Shown piece by piece: positions 37,600 through 47,741 of a DNA stretch of 64,000 nucleotides. A program made the position numbers and the translations under genes. Origin of the DNA: Cellulosimicrobium terreum (GTDB lineage Bacteria > Actinomycetota > Actinomycetes > Actinomycetales > Cellulomonadaceae). Every line of letters begins with the position of its first letter. Position 1 is the stretch's first letter. The stretch spans positions 62,001 to 126,000 of the forward strand of contig JACYFD010000003.1 of assembly GCA_014803435.1 (NCBI GenBank), read 5' to 3'. Under the pieces are notes generated by a model that saw nothing but the letters and a program-made list of their open reading frames with translations, ran no database searches and had not been told where the DNA came from.

Positions 37600-38395
37600 A
37601 CGTCGCGCGCGCGTACAGGTCGGCCAGCGCGTCCGCGACGGCGGCAGGGTCTTCGATCGCGCTCAGGTGACCCGCGCCGGCCACCTGGACGAGCTGCGCC
37701 TGCGGCGCCGCCGCGGCCATGTGCTCCGCCTCGGAGGCGGGCGTGACCCGGTCCTCCTCGCCGACCACGACGGCGACGGGTCCGTCGAACGCCTGGAGGA
37801 CGTGCGTGCGGTCGGGGCGTGCGGCCATCGCGCGCTGCGACCACGCGATGCCCGCGGGACGCTGCTCGCGAATCCAGGCCTCGAGCCGGGCCGTGAGGTG
37901 AGGACGTGCCGCGTGGCTCGTCTCCCCGAGGAGCACGGCCGGCATGCCGAGCACCGCGTCGACGGTCTGCGAGCTCGTCGCCTCGTCGGCGATCCGCAAC
38001 CGGTTGGCGCGGGCCTCGTCGGCGTCGGCGGTGGACTTGGTGTCCAGGAGCCCCAGCCCGGCGACCAGCTCGGGACTGCGCTCGGCGAGCGCGAGCGCCA
38101 CGTACCCGCCCATGGAGAGCCCGGCCACCACCGCGCGCGTGACACCGAGTCGGCTGAGCGCGTCGGCGGTCGCGTCGGCGGACGTCTCGAGGGACGGGTC
38201 GTCCGGTCCCGCCGGGCTCGCTCCCATCCCGGGCAGGTCGAGGGTGACGACGGGGAACTCCCCCGGCAGTGCCGGCACGACGTCGGCCCACATGCGGTGG
38301 TCGACGGGGAAGGCATGGAGCAGCACGAGGGGTGTGCCGGTTCCCTCGCGCAGCGTGAACGTCTCGAGCCGGTCCTGCATCCGTGCGGTCGTCAC
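37595..38395 (-). CDS. Alpha/beta-hydrolase
   Basis: A cytoplasmic 266-residue hydrolase of the classic fold. The oxyanion region is LLHAFPVDHRMW, the nucleophile elbow AGLSMGGY (Ser near 95), the acid GEEDRVTP and the catalytic His GAGHLSA near the C-terminus. It resembles the 3-oxoadipate-enol-lactonase/haloperoxidase-like group, but the substrate cannot be assigned. The start at 38395 is a GTG; an ATG six codons in (MQDRLETF) is an alternative. A 13-bp gap to the upstream hydrolase gene suggests an operon. Confidence 0.85.
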   Translation of the reverse strand: MTTARMQDRLETFTLREGTGTPLVLLHAFPVDHRMWADVVPALPGEFPVVTLDLPGMGASPAGPDDPSLETSADATADALSRLGVTRAVVAGLSMGGYVALALAERSPELVAGLGLLDTKSTADADEARANRLRIADEATSSQTVDAVLGMPAVLLGETSHAARPHLTARLEAWIREQRPAGIAWSQRAMAARPDRTHVLQAFDGPVAVVVGEEDRVTPASEAEHMAAAAPQAQLVQVAGAGHLSAIEDPAAVADALADLYARATS

Positions 38396-38408
38396 GTCGG
38401 TCTCCTCG

Positions 38409-39230
38409 TCAGTCGGCGACGCCGTCGGAACGGCTCGCGTCGTAGCTCGCCTGGTCGCTGTCGGCGGTGTCCTGGTCCGCCGTCGTCGTGCCGTCCGCGC
38501 CGGACCACGTGGTGGGCAGCGGCAGCGGGTGGTCGGGCAGGACGTGCCCGACGATCTCGTCGAGCACGCGACGTACCTGGCTCTCCCCCACCCACAGGTG
38601 CTTGGCGTCCTCGACCGCGATCACCTCGGCCTGACGCACGCGGGCGAACCTGCGGCGTGCCTCGTCCGGGCGGAGGTAGTCGTCGTGCTCCGGCACGAGC
38701 ACGACGAGCGGCTTGCCGAACGCGTCCCACCGGTCCAGGTCCTCGTCCGTCGCGCGGTGCAGCGGGGGCGACAGGAGGATCGCGCCCTCGACGGCCGGAT
38801 CGGCGCCGTGCTTGAGGACGAGCTCGGTCCCGAACGACCAGCCGATAAGCCACGGTCGGGGCAGGTCGTGGAACTCGGCGAACTCGATGGCCGCGGCCAC
38901 GTCGAAGCGCTCGGCGTCCCCGCCGTCGAACTCGCCCTCGCTCGTCCCGCGTGGTGACGACGTCCCGCGCGTGTTGAACCGCAGGACCGCGAGGTCGGCG
39001 AGCGCCGGCAGGCGCCACGCCGCCTTGCGGTAGACGTGGGAGTCCATGTACCCGCCGTGCGTCGGCAGCGGGTGCAGGGTCACCAGCGTCGCCAGCGGGT
39101 CGCGCCCCTCGGGGAGCGCGAGCTCCCCGACGAGCGTCAGCCCGTCGGCCGTGTGCAGCTCGATGTCCTCGCGCCGCGCGGGCAGCACGGTGAGGGACCG
39201 GACGGGAGTGGGCTCGGGTGAGGTGCTCAT
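38409..39230 (-). CDS. Alpha/beta-hydrolase (dienelactone-hydrolase/OsmC-associated type)
   Basis: A 273-residue hydrolase with LVTLHPLPTHGGYMDSHVYR, typical of the short alpha/beta-hydrolases annotated as COG2945. The nucleophile elbow is LIGWSFGTELVLKHG (Ser near 123), the acid VPEHDDYLRP and the His VEDAKHLWVG. The C-terminal ~30 residues are Asp/Ser/Thr-rich and probably disordered. Start ATG 39230 (MSTSPEPTP) was chosen because upstream in-frame sequence is antisense-like. Substrate unknown. Confidence 0.85.
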   Translation of the reverse strand: MSTSPEPTPVRSLTVLPARREDIELHTADGLTLVGELALPEGRDPLATLVTLHPLPTHGGYMDSHVYRKAAWRLPALADLAVLRFNTRGTSSPRGTSEGEFDGGDAERFDVAAAIEFAEFHDLPRPWLIGWSFGTELVLKHGADPAVEGAILLSPPLHRATDEDLDRWDAFGKPLVVLVPEHDDYLRPDEARRRFARVRQAEVIAVEDAKHLWVGESQVRRVLDEIVGHVLPDHPLPLPTTWSGADGTTTADQDTADSDQASYDASRSDGVAD

Positions 39231-39252
39231 CGCGTCCGAGCCTAGTTCTTCC

Positions 39253-39558
39253 CTACCGGGGACGACGGCGCGCCCGCGAGTCCCAGCACGCCGTGTGCCA
39301 GTGCCTGCGCTGGTCGAGCGCGGTCTCGGCGCCGAAGAACGAGTCCTCCTGCCACGCCACGACGTGTCCCGTGCCCGGAGGGATCGTCTGGTTGCAGCCC
39401 GGGCACACGTAGGGCTTGTCGCCGCCACGGATCGTGCGGACGGTCCACTCGCCGTCGGGCCCGGACTCCCGTCGCGCGCCGCCGGTGGCGCGGTCGACGT
39501 CGAGCGGGACGTGCTCGGCGCTCCAGGGGCGTTTGCGGGAGGGGCGACGGGACGGCAT
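39253..39558 (-). CDS. Small zinc-ribbon-like protein
   Basis: A 101-residue basic protein. The N-terminal ~40 residues are Arg-rich. The core, YVCPGCNQTIPPGTGHVV followed by RRHWHTACW, supplies two close Cys plus His and Cys ligands that could bind one zinc. Homologues with this CPGC...HxxC pattern are widespread in actinobacteria, often misannotated as ATP/GTP-binding proteins; function unknown. It is 22 bp upstream of the hydrolase gene on the same strand. Confidence 0.8.
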   Translation of the reverse strand: MPSRRPSRKRPWSAEHVPLDVDRATGGARRESGPDGEWTVRTIRGGDKPYVCPGCNQTIPPGTGHVVAWQEDSFFGAETALDQRRHWHTACWDSRARRRPR

Positions 39559-39750
39559 GCCTCCATTCTCGCGCCGTTCTCCCCCGACCGGGCACGCGGG
39601 CACCTCGATGGGACTCCCAGCCGAGGTCCAGCCTGGACCGCTAGAGTGGCCGCGCCGGTCCTGCACCCGACGCCGTGCCGAACGTGTCACGCGGGTGCGA
39701 CCCAGACCCCGACGGCGTCCGCCGTCCCCCCGAACGAAGGACCCATCCTC

Positions 39751-40728
39751 GTGAAGCACCGCACCCTGCGCGGCGTCGCCGCGCTCACCCTGGGCGCCTC
39801 CCTCATCCTCGCCGGCTGCGCCTCGGGCGACGGCGGCTCCGACGACGAGACGTCGCCCAGCCCCACCGCTTCCGACACGGCGACCGCCGCACCTGAGGAT
39901 CTCGCCGCGCTCGAGGCCGTGAAGGTGACCGGGGACGCAGGAGCCGAGCCGACCCTGGAGTTCGAGTCGCCGTTCACGGTGACGGGGCCGGTCGCGCTGT
40001 CCCTGGAGGACGGTGACGGTGACCCGATCGAGCAGGGCAGCCAGATCACGATGGAGTCGGCCACCTACTCCGGCGCGGACGGCACCAAGGGCGTGTCCTC
40101 CTGGGAGGACGAGTCCGGCGCCGGCGCCGACAAGCTGGTCCTCGACGACACGCTGCTGCCGCAGCTCCTCGGCGTGCTCGACGGCAAGAACGTCGGCACG
40201 CGGTTCCTCTTCGCCAACCCGACGGAGGACGGGACGACGTACGTCACCGTCGCCGAGATCACGGCCACCAAGGACGTCCCGGGCGTGGACGACGTCCCGC
40301 AGCGGTCCGAGGGCGAGGCCGTCGAGCCGAAGGACGGGCTGCCCGTCGTGACGCTCGACGACACGGGCAAGCCGAGCGTCGAGATCCCCGAGGGCTACGA
40401 GGCCCCGTCGGAGCTGATCGTCCAGCCACTGATCAAGGGCGACGGGCCTGAGGTGACGGCCGACCAGACGGTCATCGCGCACTACACGGGCTGGACCTTC
40501 GACGGTAAGTCGTTCGACTCCTCGTGGGACCGTGGCGAGCCCACCTCCTTCCCGCTGAACGGCGTCATCACCGGCTGGACCGAGGGCCTGACCGGTCAGA
40601 CGGTCGGCAGCCAGGTTCTCCTCGTGATCCCGTCCGACATGGCGTACGGCGAGCAGGGGACGCCCGACGGCTCCATCCCGCCGGACTCCCCGCTGGTCTT
40701 CGTGGTCGACATCCTCGGCGCGTACTGA
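39751..40728 (+). CDS. FKBP-type peptidyl-prolyl isomerase lipoprotein
   Basis: Envelope-anchored folding factor of 325 residues. The signal peptide has lipobox ILAGCASG (Cys about 24), then an acidic Ser/Thr linker. The central region (about 50-190) looks like a degenerate FKBP-like domain. The C-terminal domain (about 215-325) is a good FKBP: VIAHYTGWTFDGKSFDSSWD, VITGWTEGLTGQTVGS, IPPDSPLVFVVDILGAY. GTG 39751 is preceded by GAAGGA about 11 bases upstream. A strong terminator follows. Confidence 0.9.
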   Translation: MKHRTLRGVAALTLGASLILAGCASGDGGSDDETSPSPTASDTATAAPEDLAALEAVKVTGDAGAEPTLEFESPFTVTGPVALSLEDGDGDPIEQGSQITMESATYSGADGTKGVSSWEDESGAGADKLVLDDTLLPQLLGVLDGKNVGTRFLFANPTEDGTTYVTVAEITATKDVPGVDDVPQRSEGEAVEPKDGLPVVTLDDTGKPSVEIPEGYEAPSELIVQPLIKGDGPEVTADQTVIAHYTGWTFDGKSFDSSWDRGEPTSFPLNGVITGWTEGLTGQTVGSQVLLVIPSDMAYGEQGTPDGSIPPDSPLVFVVDILGAY

Positions 40729-40747
40729 CCGACGACGTCCGCGTCGC

Positions 40748-40782
40748 CGAGGGCCGCACCCCCGTCCGGGGTGCGGCCCTCG
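40748..40782 (+). terminator. Terminator after the FKBP gene
   Basis: A perfect 15-bp stem (40748-40762 with 40768-40782) with a 5-base loop, 19 bp after the stop and 31 bp before the next gene. Confidence 0.85.
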
Positions 40783-40813
40783 TCGCGTCCGGACGTGCCC
40801 GTATCCTCGGGGC

Positions 40814-41350
40814 ATGACGGAGTCCTCGACACACCCCACCACTCTCGCTACCGACGTCCCGCCCGAGCGCGAGGTGCTCACGTGGGAGACGTTCGGCGTG
40901 GCGGCCCGTGAGCTCGCGGAGCAGGTCGTCGCGAGCGGGTTCCGGCCCGAGGTCGTCGTGGCCGTCGCACGCGGAGGGCTCCTGCCCGGCGGCGCGGTCG
41001 CGTACGCGCTCGGCACGAAGGGTGTGGGCACGCTCAACGTCGAGTTCTACACCGACATCGGCCAGACGCTCGACGACCCGCGCGTGCTGCCACCGCTCAT
41101 GGACACGTCCGACCTCCCGGGCGCGCACGTCCTGGTGGTCGACGACGTCGCCGACTCCGGCCGAACGCTCGCCCTCGTCATGGAGATGCTCAACAGCCAC
41201 GGCGCGGAGGCGCGCTCCGCGGTGCTCTACACGAAGCCGCGCACGATCATCCAGCCGGACTACTCGTGGAAGGACACCGACCTCTGGATCACGTTCCCGT
41301 GGTCGGCCCACCCGCCGGTGGAGGGCGCGCAGCCCCGACCGGCAGACTGA
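40814..41350 (+). CDS. Purine-type phosphoribosyltransferase
   Basis: A 178-residue type I phosphoribosyltransferase. The PRPP loop is VLVVDDVADSGRT (about 108-120); the flexible-loop and hood regions contain VAVARGGLLPGG and LYTKPRTIIQPDYSWK. It resembles xanthine/hypoxanthine-salvage enzymes, but the exact base is uncertain. TATCCT at 40802-40807 lies exactly 6 bases before the ATG, so a leaderless mRNA is likely. It is convergent with nrdF across a hairpin. Confidence 0.88.
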   Translation: MTESSTHPTTLATDVPPEREVLTWETFGVAARELAEQVVASGFRPEVVVAVARGGLLPGGAVAYALGTKGVGTLNVEFYTDIGQTLDDPRVLPPLMDTSDLPGAHVLVVDDVADSGRTLALVMEMLNSHGAEARSAVLYTKPRTIIQPDYSWKDTDLWITFPWSAHPPVEGAQPRPAD

Positions 41351-41412
41351 GCGCCACCGACTGGCTCCGGCTGCCGACCCGGCCGTTTCGGCGACCGGCA
41401 CGATGGACGACG

Positions 41413-41443
41413 ACGGCCGCCACCCCTCGGGGGCGGCGGCCGT
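41413..41443. terminator. Hairpin between phosphoribosyltransferase gene and nrdF
   Basis: A 14-bp stem with one mismatch (41413-41426 with 41430-41443) and a 3-base loop between convergent stops at 41350 and 41470. Confidence 0.75.
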
Positions 41444-41469
41444 TCGCGATGGTGCTGGGTGGGACGGGG

Positions 41470-42683
<1,214 letters not shown>

Positions 42684-44864
42684 TCACAGCATGCAGCTCA
42701 CGCAGTTCTCTACCTCGGTCCCCTCCAGCGCCTGCTGGCGGAGACGGATGTAGTAGAGCGTCTTGATGCCCTTGCGCCACGCGTAGATCTGCGCGCGGTT
42801 GACGTCGCGCGTCGTGACCGTGTCCTTGAAGAACAGCGTGAGGCTCAGGCCCTGGTCGACGTGCTGCGTCGCGGCGGCGTACGTGTCGATGATCTTCTCG
42901 TAGCCGATCTCGTACGCGTCCTCGTAGAACTCGAGGTTGTCGTTCGTCAGGTACGGCGCCGGATAGTAGACGCGTCCGATCTTGCCTTCCTTGCGGATCT
43001 CGATCTTCGACGGCACCGGGTGGATGGAGGACGTCGAGTTGTTGATGTAGGAGATCGAGCCGGTCGGCGGGACGGCCTGGAGGTTCTGGTTGTAGATCCC
43101 GTGCTCCATGACGGAGGCCTTGAGGGCGCTCCAGTCGTCCTGCGTCGGGATGTGGACGCCGGCGTCGGCGAACAGCGCACGCACGCGCTCCGTCTCCGGC
43201 TCCCAGACGCGATCGGTGTACTTGTCGAAGTACTCACCGCTCGCGTACGTGGAGTCCTCGAACCCGCCGAACGCACGCCCGCGCTCGATCGCGAGCCGGT
43301 TGGAGGCCGCGATCGCGTGGTAGGCGACCGTGTAGAAGTAGATGTTCGTGAAGTCGACGCCCTCGGTGGACCCGTAGTGGATGCGCTCGCGCGCGAGGTA
43401 GCCGTGCAGGTTCATCTGGCCGAGGCCGATGGCGTGCCCGGACTCGTTGGCGCGCTTGATCGACGGCACGGACTCGATGCTCGTCTGGTCCGAGACGGCG
43501 GTGAGCGCGCGGATGGCGGTGTCGATGGACTTCGCGAAGTCGGGCGAGTCCATCGCCTTCGCGATGTTCAGCGAGCCGAGGTTGCACGAGATGTCGCGAC
43601 CGACGTGCTCGTACGAGAGGTCCTCGTTGAACGTCGACGGCGTCGAGACCTGGAGGATCTCCGAGCACAGGTTCGAGTGGGTGATGCGGCCCTTGATCGG
43701 GTTCGCCCGGTTCACCGTGTCCTCGAACATGATGTACGGGTAGCCGGACTCGAACTGCAGCTCCGCGATGGTCTGGAAGAAGTCGCGCGCCTTGATCTTC
43801 GTCTTGCGGATGCGCGAGTCGTCGACCATCTCGTCGTACTTCTCGGTGATCGAGATGTCGGCGAACGGCTTGCCGTAGACGCGCTCGACGTCGTACGGCG
43901 AGAAGAGGTACATGTCCTCGTTCTTCTTCGCGAGCTCGAACGTGATGTCCGGGATCACGACACCGAGCGAGAGCGTCTTGATGCGGATCTTCTCGTCCGC
44001 GTTCTCCCGCTTGGTGTCGAGGAACCGCATGATGTCGGGGTGGTGCGCGTGCAGGTACACCGCACCGGCGCCCTGGCGCGCGCCGAGCTGGTTCGCGTAG
44101 GAGAACGAGTCCTCGAGGAGCTTCATCACGGGGATGACACCGGACGACTGGTTCTCGATGTGCTTGATGGGCGCGCCGTGCTCGCGGATGTTGCTCAGGA
44201 GCAGGGCGACGCCGCCGCCGCGCTTGGAGAGCTGCAGCGCGGAGTTGATGCCGCGCGCGATGGACTCCATGTTGTCCTCGATGCGCAGCAGGAAGCAGGA
44301 CACGGGCTCGCCGCGCTGCGCCTTGCCGACGTTGAGGAACGTGGGGGTCGCGGGCTGGAAGCGGCCCGAGATGACCTCCTCGACGATGTCGAGAGCCGCC
44401 TGCTCGTTCCCGTCCGCGAGCCCGAGCGCCACCATGCACACGCGGTCCTCGAACCGCTCGAGGTAGCGCTTGCCGTCGAACGTCTTGAGCGTGTACGACG
44501 TGTAGTACTTGAACGCGCCGAGGAACGTCTCGAACCGGAACTTCTTCGAGTAGGCGAACTCGAAGAGCGACTTCACGAACGCGCGGTCGTACTTCGCCAG
44601 CACCGCCGGGTCGTAGTACTTGTTCTCGACGAGGTAGTCGAGCTTCTCCGCGAGGTCGTGGAAGAACACCGTGTTCTGGTTCACGTGCTGCAGGAAGTAC
44701 TGCCGCGCGGCCTCACGGTCCTTGTCGAACTGGATCTCGCCGTCCGGCCCGTAGAGGTTGAGCATCGCGTTGAGCGCGTGGAAGTCGAGCTGTGCGCTCG
44801 CCAGGGGAACCTGCTGCACCGCGGCGGCGGCGCCACCGCCCACCACCGCGCCGTCCGGGATCAC
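42684..44864 (-). CDS. nrdE: Class Ib ribonucleotide reductase large subunit
   Basis: Reduces ribonucleoside diphosphates to deoxy forms; catalytic subunit. Homology begins at [17 protein letters not shown] and continues to the C-terminal redox tail ENCVSCML. Active-site cysteines are in [21 protein letters not shown] and ISCNLGSLN; the radical-transfer tyrosines lie in the last third. The start is uncertain: GTG 44864 overlaps the nrdI stop (GTGA; 726 residues), while a TTG at 44891 would add nine residues. Neither has a strong Shine-Dalgarno, so coupling to nrdI translation is likely. Allosteric N-terminal ATP-cone motifs are absent, as expected for class Ib. Confidence 0.95.
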   Translation of the reverse strand: MIPDGAVVGGGAAAAVQQVPLASAQLDFHALNAMLNLYGPDGEIQFDKDREAARQYFLQHVNQNTVFFHDLAEKLDYLVENKYYDPAVLAKYDRAFVKSLFEFAYSKKFRFETFLGAFKYYTSYTLKTFDGKRYLERFEDRVCMVALGLADGNEQAALDIVEEVISGRFQPATPTFLNVGKAQRGEPVSCFLLRIEDNMESIARGINSALQLSKRGGGVALLLSNIREHGAPIKHIENQSSGVIPVMKLLEDSFSYANQLGARQGAGAVYLHAHHPDIMRFLDTKRENADEKIRIKTLSLGVVIPDITFELAKKNEDMYLFSPYDVERVYGKPFADISITEKYDEMVDDSRIRKTKIKARDFFQTIAELQFESGYPYIMFEDTVNRANPIKGRITHSNLCSEILQVSTPSTFNEDLSYEHVGRDISCNLGSLNIAKAMDSPDFAKSIDTAIRALTAVSDQTSIESVPSIKRANESGHAIGLGQMNLHGYLARERIHYGSTEGVDFTNIYFYTVAYHAIAASNRLAIERGRAFGGFEDSTYASGEYFDKYTDRVWEPETERVRALFADAGVHIPTQDDWSALKASVMEHGIYNQNLQAVPPTGSISYINNSTSSIHPVPSKIEIRKEGKIGRVYYPAPYLTNDNLEFYEDAYEIGYEKIIDTYAAATQHVDQGLSLTLFFKDTVTTRDVNRAQIYAWRKGIKTLYYIRLRQQALEGTEVENCVSCML

Positions 44865-45292
44865 GCCGGAATCTGTGACTGTCGTTGCCAAAATCGTCCC
44901 AATCCGTCGCGGACGCGCGCGGCGTCCTCGGCTGTCCCCAGGAGTTCGAAGGCGTACAGGTAGGGCACCTGGCACTTCGCGGAGATGATGTCGCCGGCGA
45001 TGCAGTACGCCTCGCCGAAGTTGGTGTTGCCCGCAGCGATGACGCCGCGGATCAACGACCGGTTGTGCACGTCGTTCAGGAACTTCACGACCTGGCGCGG
45101 GACGGCACCGCCCTCGTTGCCGCCGCCGTAGGTCGGGACCACGAGCACGTACGGCTCGTCGACCCGGAGGAACTCGTCGGTGGGTCGCAGCGGGATGCGC
45201 TGGACGTCGTGGCCGAGCACGTCGAGCCCGAGCCGCTGGACGAAGCGGTGCGTGTTCTCGCTGACGCTGGAGAAGTACACGAGCGACCCCAC
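44861..45292 (-). CDS. nrdI: Flavodoxin-like NrdI
   Basis: Flavoprotein of 143 residues that supplies oxidant for assembling the NrdF dimanganese-tyrosyl cofactor. The family start is [19 protein letters not shown], with the FMN loop [14 protein letters not shown] and [19 protein letters not shown] 45292 has GGGAGG about 10 bases upstream. Its last bases overlap nrdE. Confidence 0.93.
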   Translation of the reverse strand: MGSLVYFSSVSENTHRFVQRLGLDVLGHDVQRIPLRPTDEFLRVDEPYVLVVPTYGGGNEGGAVPRQVVKFLNDVHNRSLIRGVIAAGNTNFGEAYCIAGDIISAKCQVPYLYAFELLGTAEDAARVRDGLGRFWQRQSQIPA

Positions 45293-45348
45293 GGGGACGC
45301 ACCTCCCGTCCTGCAGTGACCTGCTGTGACGCTGTGGTTCAGATCAGG

Positions 45349-45594
45349 TCAGGCCACGACGGGCGCGACCTTCTGTGCGAGTGCGCTGATCTGGTCGGGA
45401 CGGAACCCCGACCAGTGCTCGTCACCCGCGACGACGACCGGCGCCTGGAGATACCCGAGGCCACGGACCAGCTCGAGCGCCTCGGCGTCCTGGCTGATGT
45501 CGACGACCGTGTACTCGACGCCCTTCTTGTCGAGGGCGCGGTACGTCGCGTCACACTGCACACAAGCCGGCTTGCTGTAGACCGTGACGCTCAT
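45349..45594 (-). CDS. nrdH: NrdH redoxin
   Basis: Glutaredoxin-like electron donor to NrdEF, 81 residues. The active site CVQC is at residues 11-14, and WSGFRPDQI near the C-terminus is the NrdH-specific motif. Start ATG 45594 has GAGGAG upstream; longer in-frame ORF sequence upstream is promoter DNA. It is the first gene of nrdHIEF, 56 bp before nrdI. Confidence 0.95.
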   Translation of the reverse strand: MSVTVYSKPACVQCDATYRALDKKGVEYTVVDISQDAEALELVRGLGYLQAPVVVAGDEHWSGFRPDQISALAQKVAPVVA

Positions 45595-45725
45595 GGGGAA
45601 CTCCTCGTCTCTCGCGCTCTCGAGAGGTGTCGTCGGGGAGGGAGGAACACCTCTGACCTCGAAGGACACCCGTGGAACTACGTCTGTGTGATTCACCAGA
45701 AGGCCTCCGGCCCCCTGGGTGTGCA

Positions 45726-45774
45726 ACCACTATACCTAGTGGTCGACCCCGCGCCACCGCACTAGATGTCGTGT
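45726..45774 (-). promoter_or_regulatory. nrdHIEF promoter with two NrdR boxes
   Basis: ACCACTATACCTAGTGGT (45726-45743) and GCACTAGATGTCGTGT (45759-45774) match the NrdR-box pattern acaCwAtATaTwGtgt. Their centres are 32 bp apart, about three helical turns, the usual tandem layout. On the minus strand the first box includes TATAGT, a good -10, so NrdR binding would block the promoter. The nrdR gene itself is not in the window. Confidence 0.8.
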
Positions 45775-46139
45775 CTGAACTTTCACCCACGGACATGTGC
45801 TAGCGGCTATGGATCCATCGTCCCAGGCACCACTGACACGACTTTTCACACCCCGTCGTCCACCGATCGGCGAGCCCGGGATCGGCGTCGTGACGCGGTC
45901 CGGGCGAGGTCGTCCACAGGCTGGGGACGGCCTCCGTCCACACCCTGTGGGCACCGGACAGGACCCCTCGACGGGCGCTGCGGACCCGGTCGAGACCGGT
46001 GTTCCGACCATGGCAAATCGTCTGAACCCGGGCGCGGAGCGCGTCGAACTCGTCGGCGTGTCGCGCCGTCGGCGTGTCGTTCGCCATGCCCGGCGAACCG
46101 CTCTCCCCGAAGTCACCCGCAGGAGGTGATGCGGTGCCC
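45775..46139. other. Intergenic stretch, no supported gene
   Basis: Between the nrd promoter and the permease leader. ORFs here have no homology I recognise. A 13-bp direct repeat CGTCGGCGTGTCG occurs at 46051-46063 and 46067-46079. Two TCCACA half-sites (near 45912 and 45937) resemble DnaA-box cores but are not full boxes. Confidence 0.4.
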
Positions 46140-46192
46140 GGGCGCCAGCCGAAGCATGGGGCGGTCGGAAGTCCACGGCTGCGCCCAGGAGG
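46140..46192 (+). promoter_or_regulatory. Stem-loop abutting a Shine-Dalgarno in the permease leader
   Basis: GGGCGCCAGCC (46140-46150) pairs with GGCTGCGCCC (46177-46186) with one bulged C. The 3' arm ends directly before AGGAGG (46187-46192), the ribosome-binding site of the 18-codon leader ORF. A translational control element is inferred; no known riboswitch matches. Confidence 0.5.
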
Positions 46193-46200
46193 CGGTCGAG

Positions 46201-46257
46201 ATGAAGCCTGATCACATGTCTTCGCCGAAGAAGACCGGAAGGGGGCGGGCGGCATGA
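46201..46257 (+). CDS. 18-residue leader peptide ORF upstream of permease
   Basis: ATG 46201, with AGGAGG 8 bases upstream, encodes MKPDHMSSPKKTGRGRAA, ending at a TGA that overlaps the permease ATG (ATGA at 46254). It is small, basic and has no homology I recognise. The permease itself has only a G-rich run before its ATG, so its translation probably depends on ribosomes finishing this ORF. A longer in-frame start at 46129 has its AGGAGG too close to be used well. Confidence 0.5.
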   Translation: MKPDHMSSPKKTGRGRAA

Positions 46258-47741
46258 CCGCAGCCGACGCGTCGGCCGACGAGCCCACGGCGTCTCGGGC
46301 CGCTCGGGCACGGACCACGGTTCCGGCCCGCGCCTACATCTCGTGGATCGCCCTGGCCATGATGACGACGAGCTCCGTCGCGAGCCTCCGCGCGGCACCC
46401 ACCATGGCGGTCTACGGGCTGGCCTGCGTGTTCCTCTACATCGTGCCGGCCATCGTCTTCCTGCTGCCGACGTCGCTGGTCTCGGCCGAGCTCGCCTCCG
46501 GGTGGCGCGGCGGCGTCTACAAGTGGGTCTCCGAGGGCATCTCGAAGCCGATGGGCTTCCTGGCGGTGTGGTGCCAGTTCGCGATGACCATCTTCTACTA
46601 CCCCAGCCTGCTCGGGTTCGTCGCCAGCACGCTCGCGTACGTGATCAACCCGAGCCTCGCGAGCAGCGGCGTGTGGACCGCGCTCGTCATCGTCGTCGTG
46701 TACTGGTCCGGCGTCTGGGTCTCGTCGCGCGGCACCAAGGGCGTCGCCGGGCTCGCCAGCGGCGGCCTGATCATCGGCACCCTGATCCCCGGCGTGCTGC
46801 TCGTCACCCTCGGGGCCGTGTTCCTCGGTCAGGGCAACCCGTCGGCCGCCCCCATGGACGCCGACCACCTGCTGCCCGCCTGGGCCGGCCTCGCGAGCCT
46901 GGTGCTCATCGTGAACAACTTCCTGTCGTACTCCGGCATGGAGATGAACGCCGTCCACGTCGGCTCGCTCCGGAACCCCGCGAAGGAGTTCCCGCGCTCG
47001 ATCTTCCTCGCGATGGGCATGGTGCTGCTGATCTTCATCGTCCCCGCCCTCGCGATCAGCTGGATCGTCCCCGCGGAGCAGCTGTCGCTGACCGCGGGCA
47101 TCATGCAGGCGTTCGACGCCGTGTTCGCGTACTTCGGCTCGCAGTGGCTCACCCCGATCATCGGGATCATGCTCGTGACCGCCTCCCTCGGCGGCATGCT
47201 CACCTGGTTGGCCGGCCCCTCCAAGGGCCTCCTGCTCATCTCGCGCCAGGAGGGTTACCTCCCGCCGTTCCTGCAGCGGCTGAACAAGAACGGCGTCCAG
47301 CAGAACATCCTCGTCGTGCAGGGCGTCGTCACCACCTTCATCGCCCTCGGCTACGCGCTCATCCCGAGCGTGTCCAGCGCCTACTGGATCTTCTCGGTGA
47401 TCACGACGCAGGTGTACCTGATCATGTACCTGCTCATGTTCGTGGCCGCAGTCCGGCTGCGCCGCAACGATCCCGACCACCCGCGCGGTTACCGCGCCCC
47501 GATCCTGGGCACGCTGTGCGGTGTCGGATTCGTCGCCTCGCTCGCCGCGCTCCTCGTCGGCTTCGTCCCGCCGTCGCAGTTCGCCTCGGGGAGCGGGGGC
47601 GCGTACATCCTCATCGTCGCCGGCGGCGCCCTCGGCCTGGGGCTCCTGGTGCCGTTCCTCATCTACAGGTCACGCAAGCCGTCGTGGAAGCAACCGGACC
47701 TCGCGGCGGAGGATTCGGAGTCGGAGGCGAACAACTCATGA
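46254..47741 (+). CDS. APC-superfamily amino-acid permease (glutamate/GABA-antiporter-like)
   Basis: A 495-residue transporter with about 12 helices, most similar in layout to the YjeM/GadC-like branch. Helix 1 follows ARAYISWIALAMMTTSSVAS near residue 27; GGVYKWVSEG (about residue 85) is family-typical. The C-terminus (WKQPDLAAEDSESEANNS) is hydrophilic and cytoplasmic. Substrate unknown; an amino acid or its decarboxylation product is likely. It is translationally coupled upstream to the leader ORF and downstream to a small membrane-anchored protein (ATGA at 47738). Confidence 0.85.
   Translation: MTAADASADEPTASRAARARTTVPARAYISWIALAMMTTSSVASLRAAPTMAVYGLACVFLYIVPAIVFLLPTSLVSAELASGWRGGVYKWVSEGISKPMGFLAVWCQFAMTIFYYPSLLGFVASTLAYVINPSLASSGVWTALVIVVVYWSGVWVSSRGTKGVAGLASGGLIIGTLIPGVLLVTLGAVFLGQGNPSAAPMDADHLLPAWAGLASLVLIVNNFLSYSGMEMNAVHVGSLRNPAKEFPRSIFLAMGMVLLIFIVPALAISWIVPAEQLSLTAGIMQAFDAVFAYFGSQWLTPIIGIMLVTASLGGMLTWLAGPSKGLLLISRQEGYLPPFLQRLNKNGVQQNILVVQGVVTTFIALGYALIPSVSSAYWIFSVITTQVYLIMYLLMFVAAVRLRRNDPDHPRGYRAPILGTLCGVGFVASLAALLVGFVPPSQFASGSGGAYILIVAGGALGLGLLVPFLIYRSRKPSWKQPDLAAEDSESEANNS

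Noticed and set aside
45911-45950. TCCACA half-sites resembling DnaA boxes, hinting at a replication origin
   Set aside because: Only short cores match, no full 9-mers, no AT-rich unwinding region and no dnaA/dnaN neighbours.
45797-46129. 110-codon plus-strand ORF before the permease leader
   Set aside because: No homology recognised, Arg/Pro-rich composition, no ribosome-binding site of note; left as intergenic.
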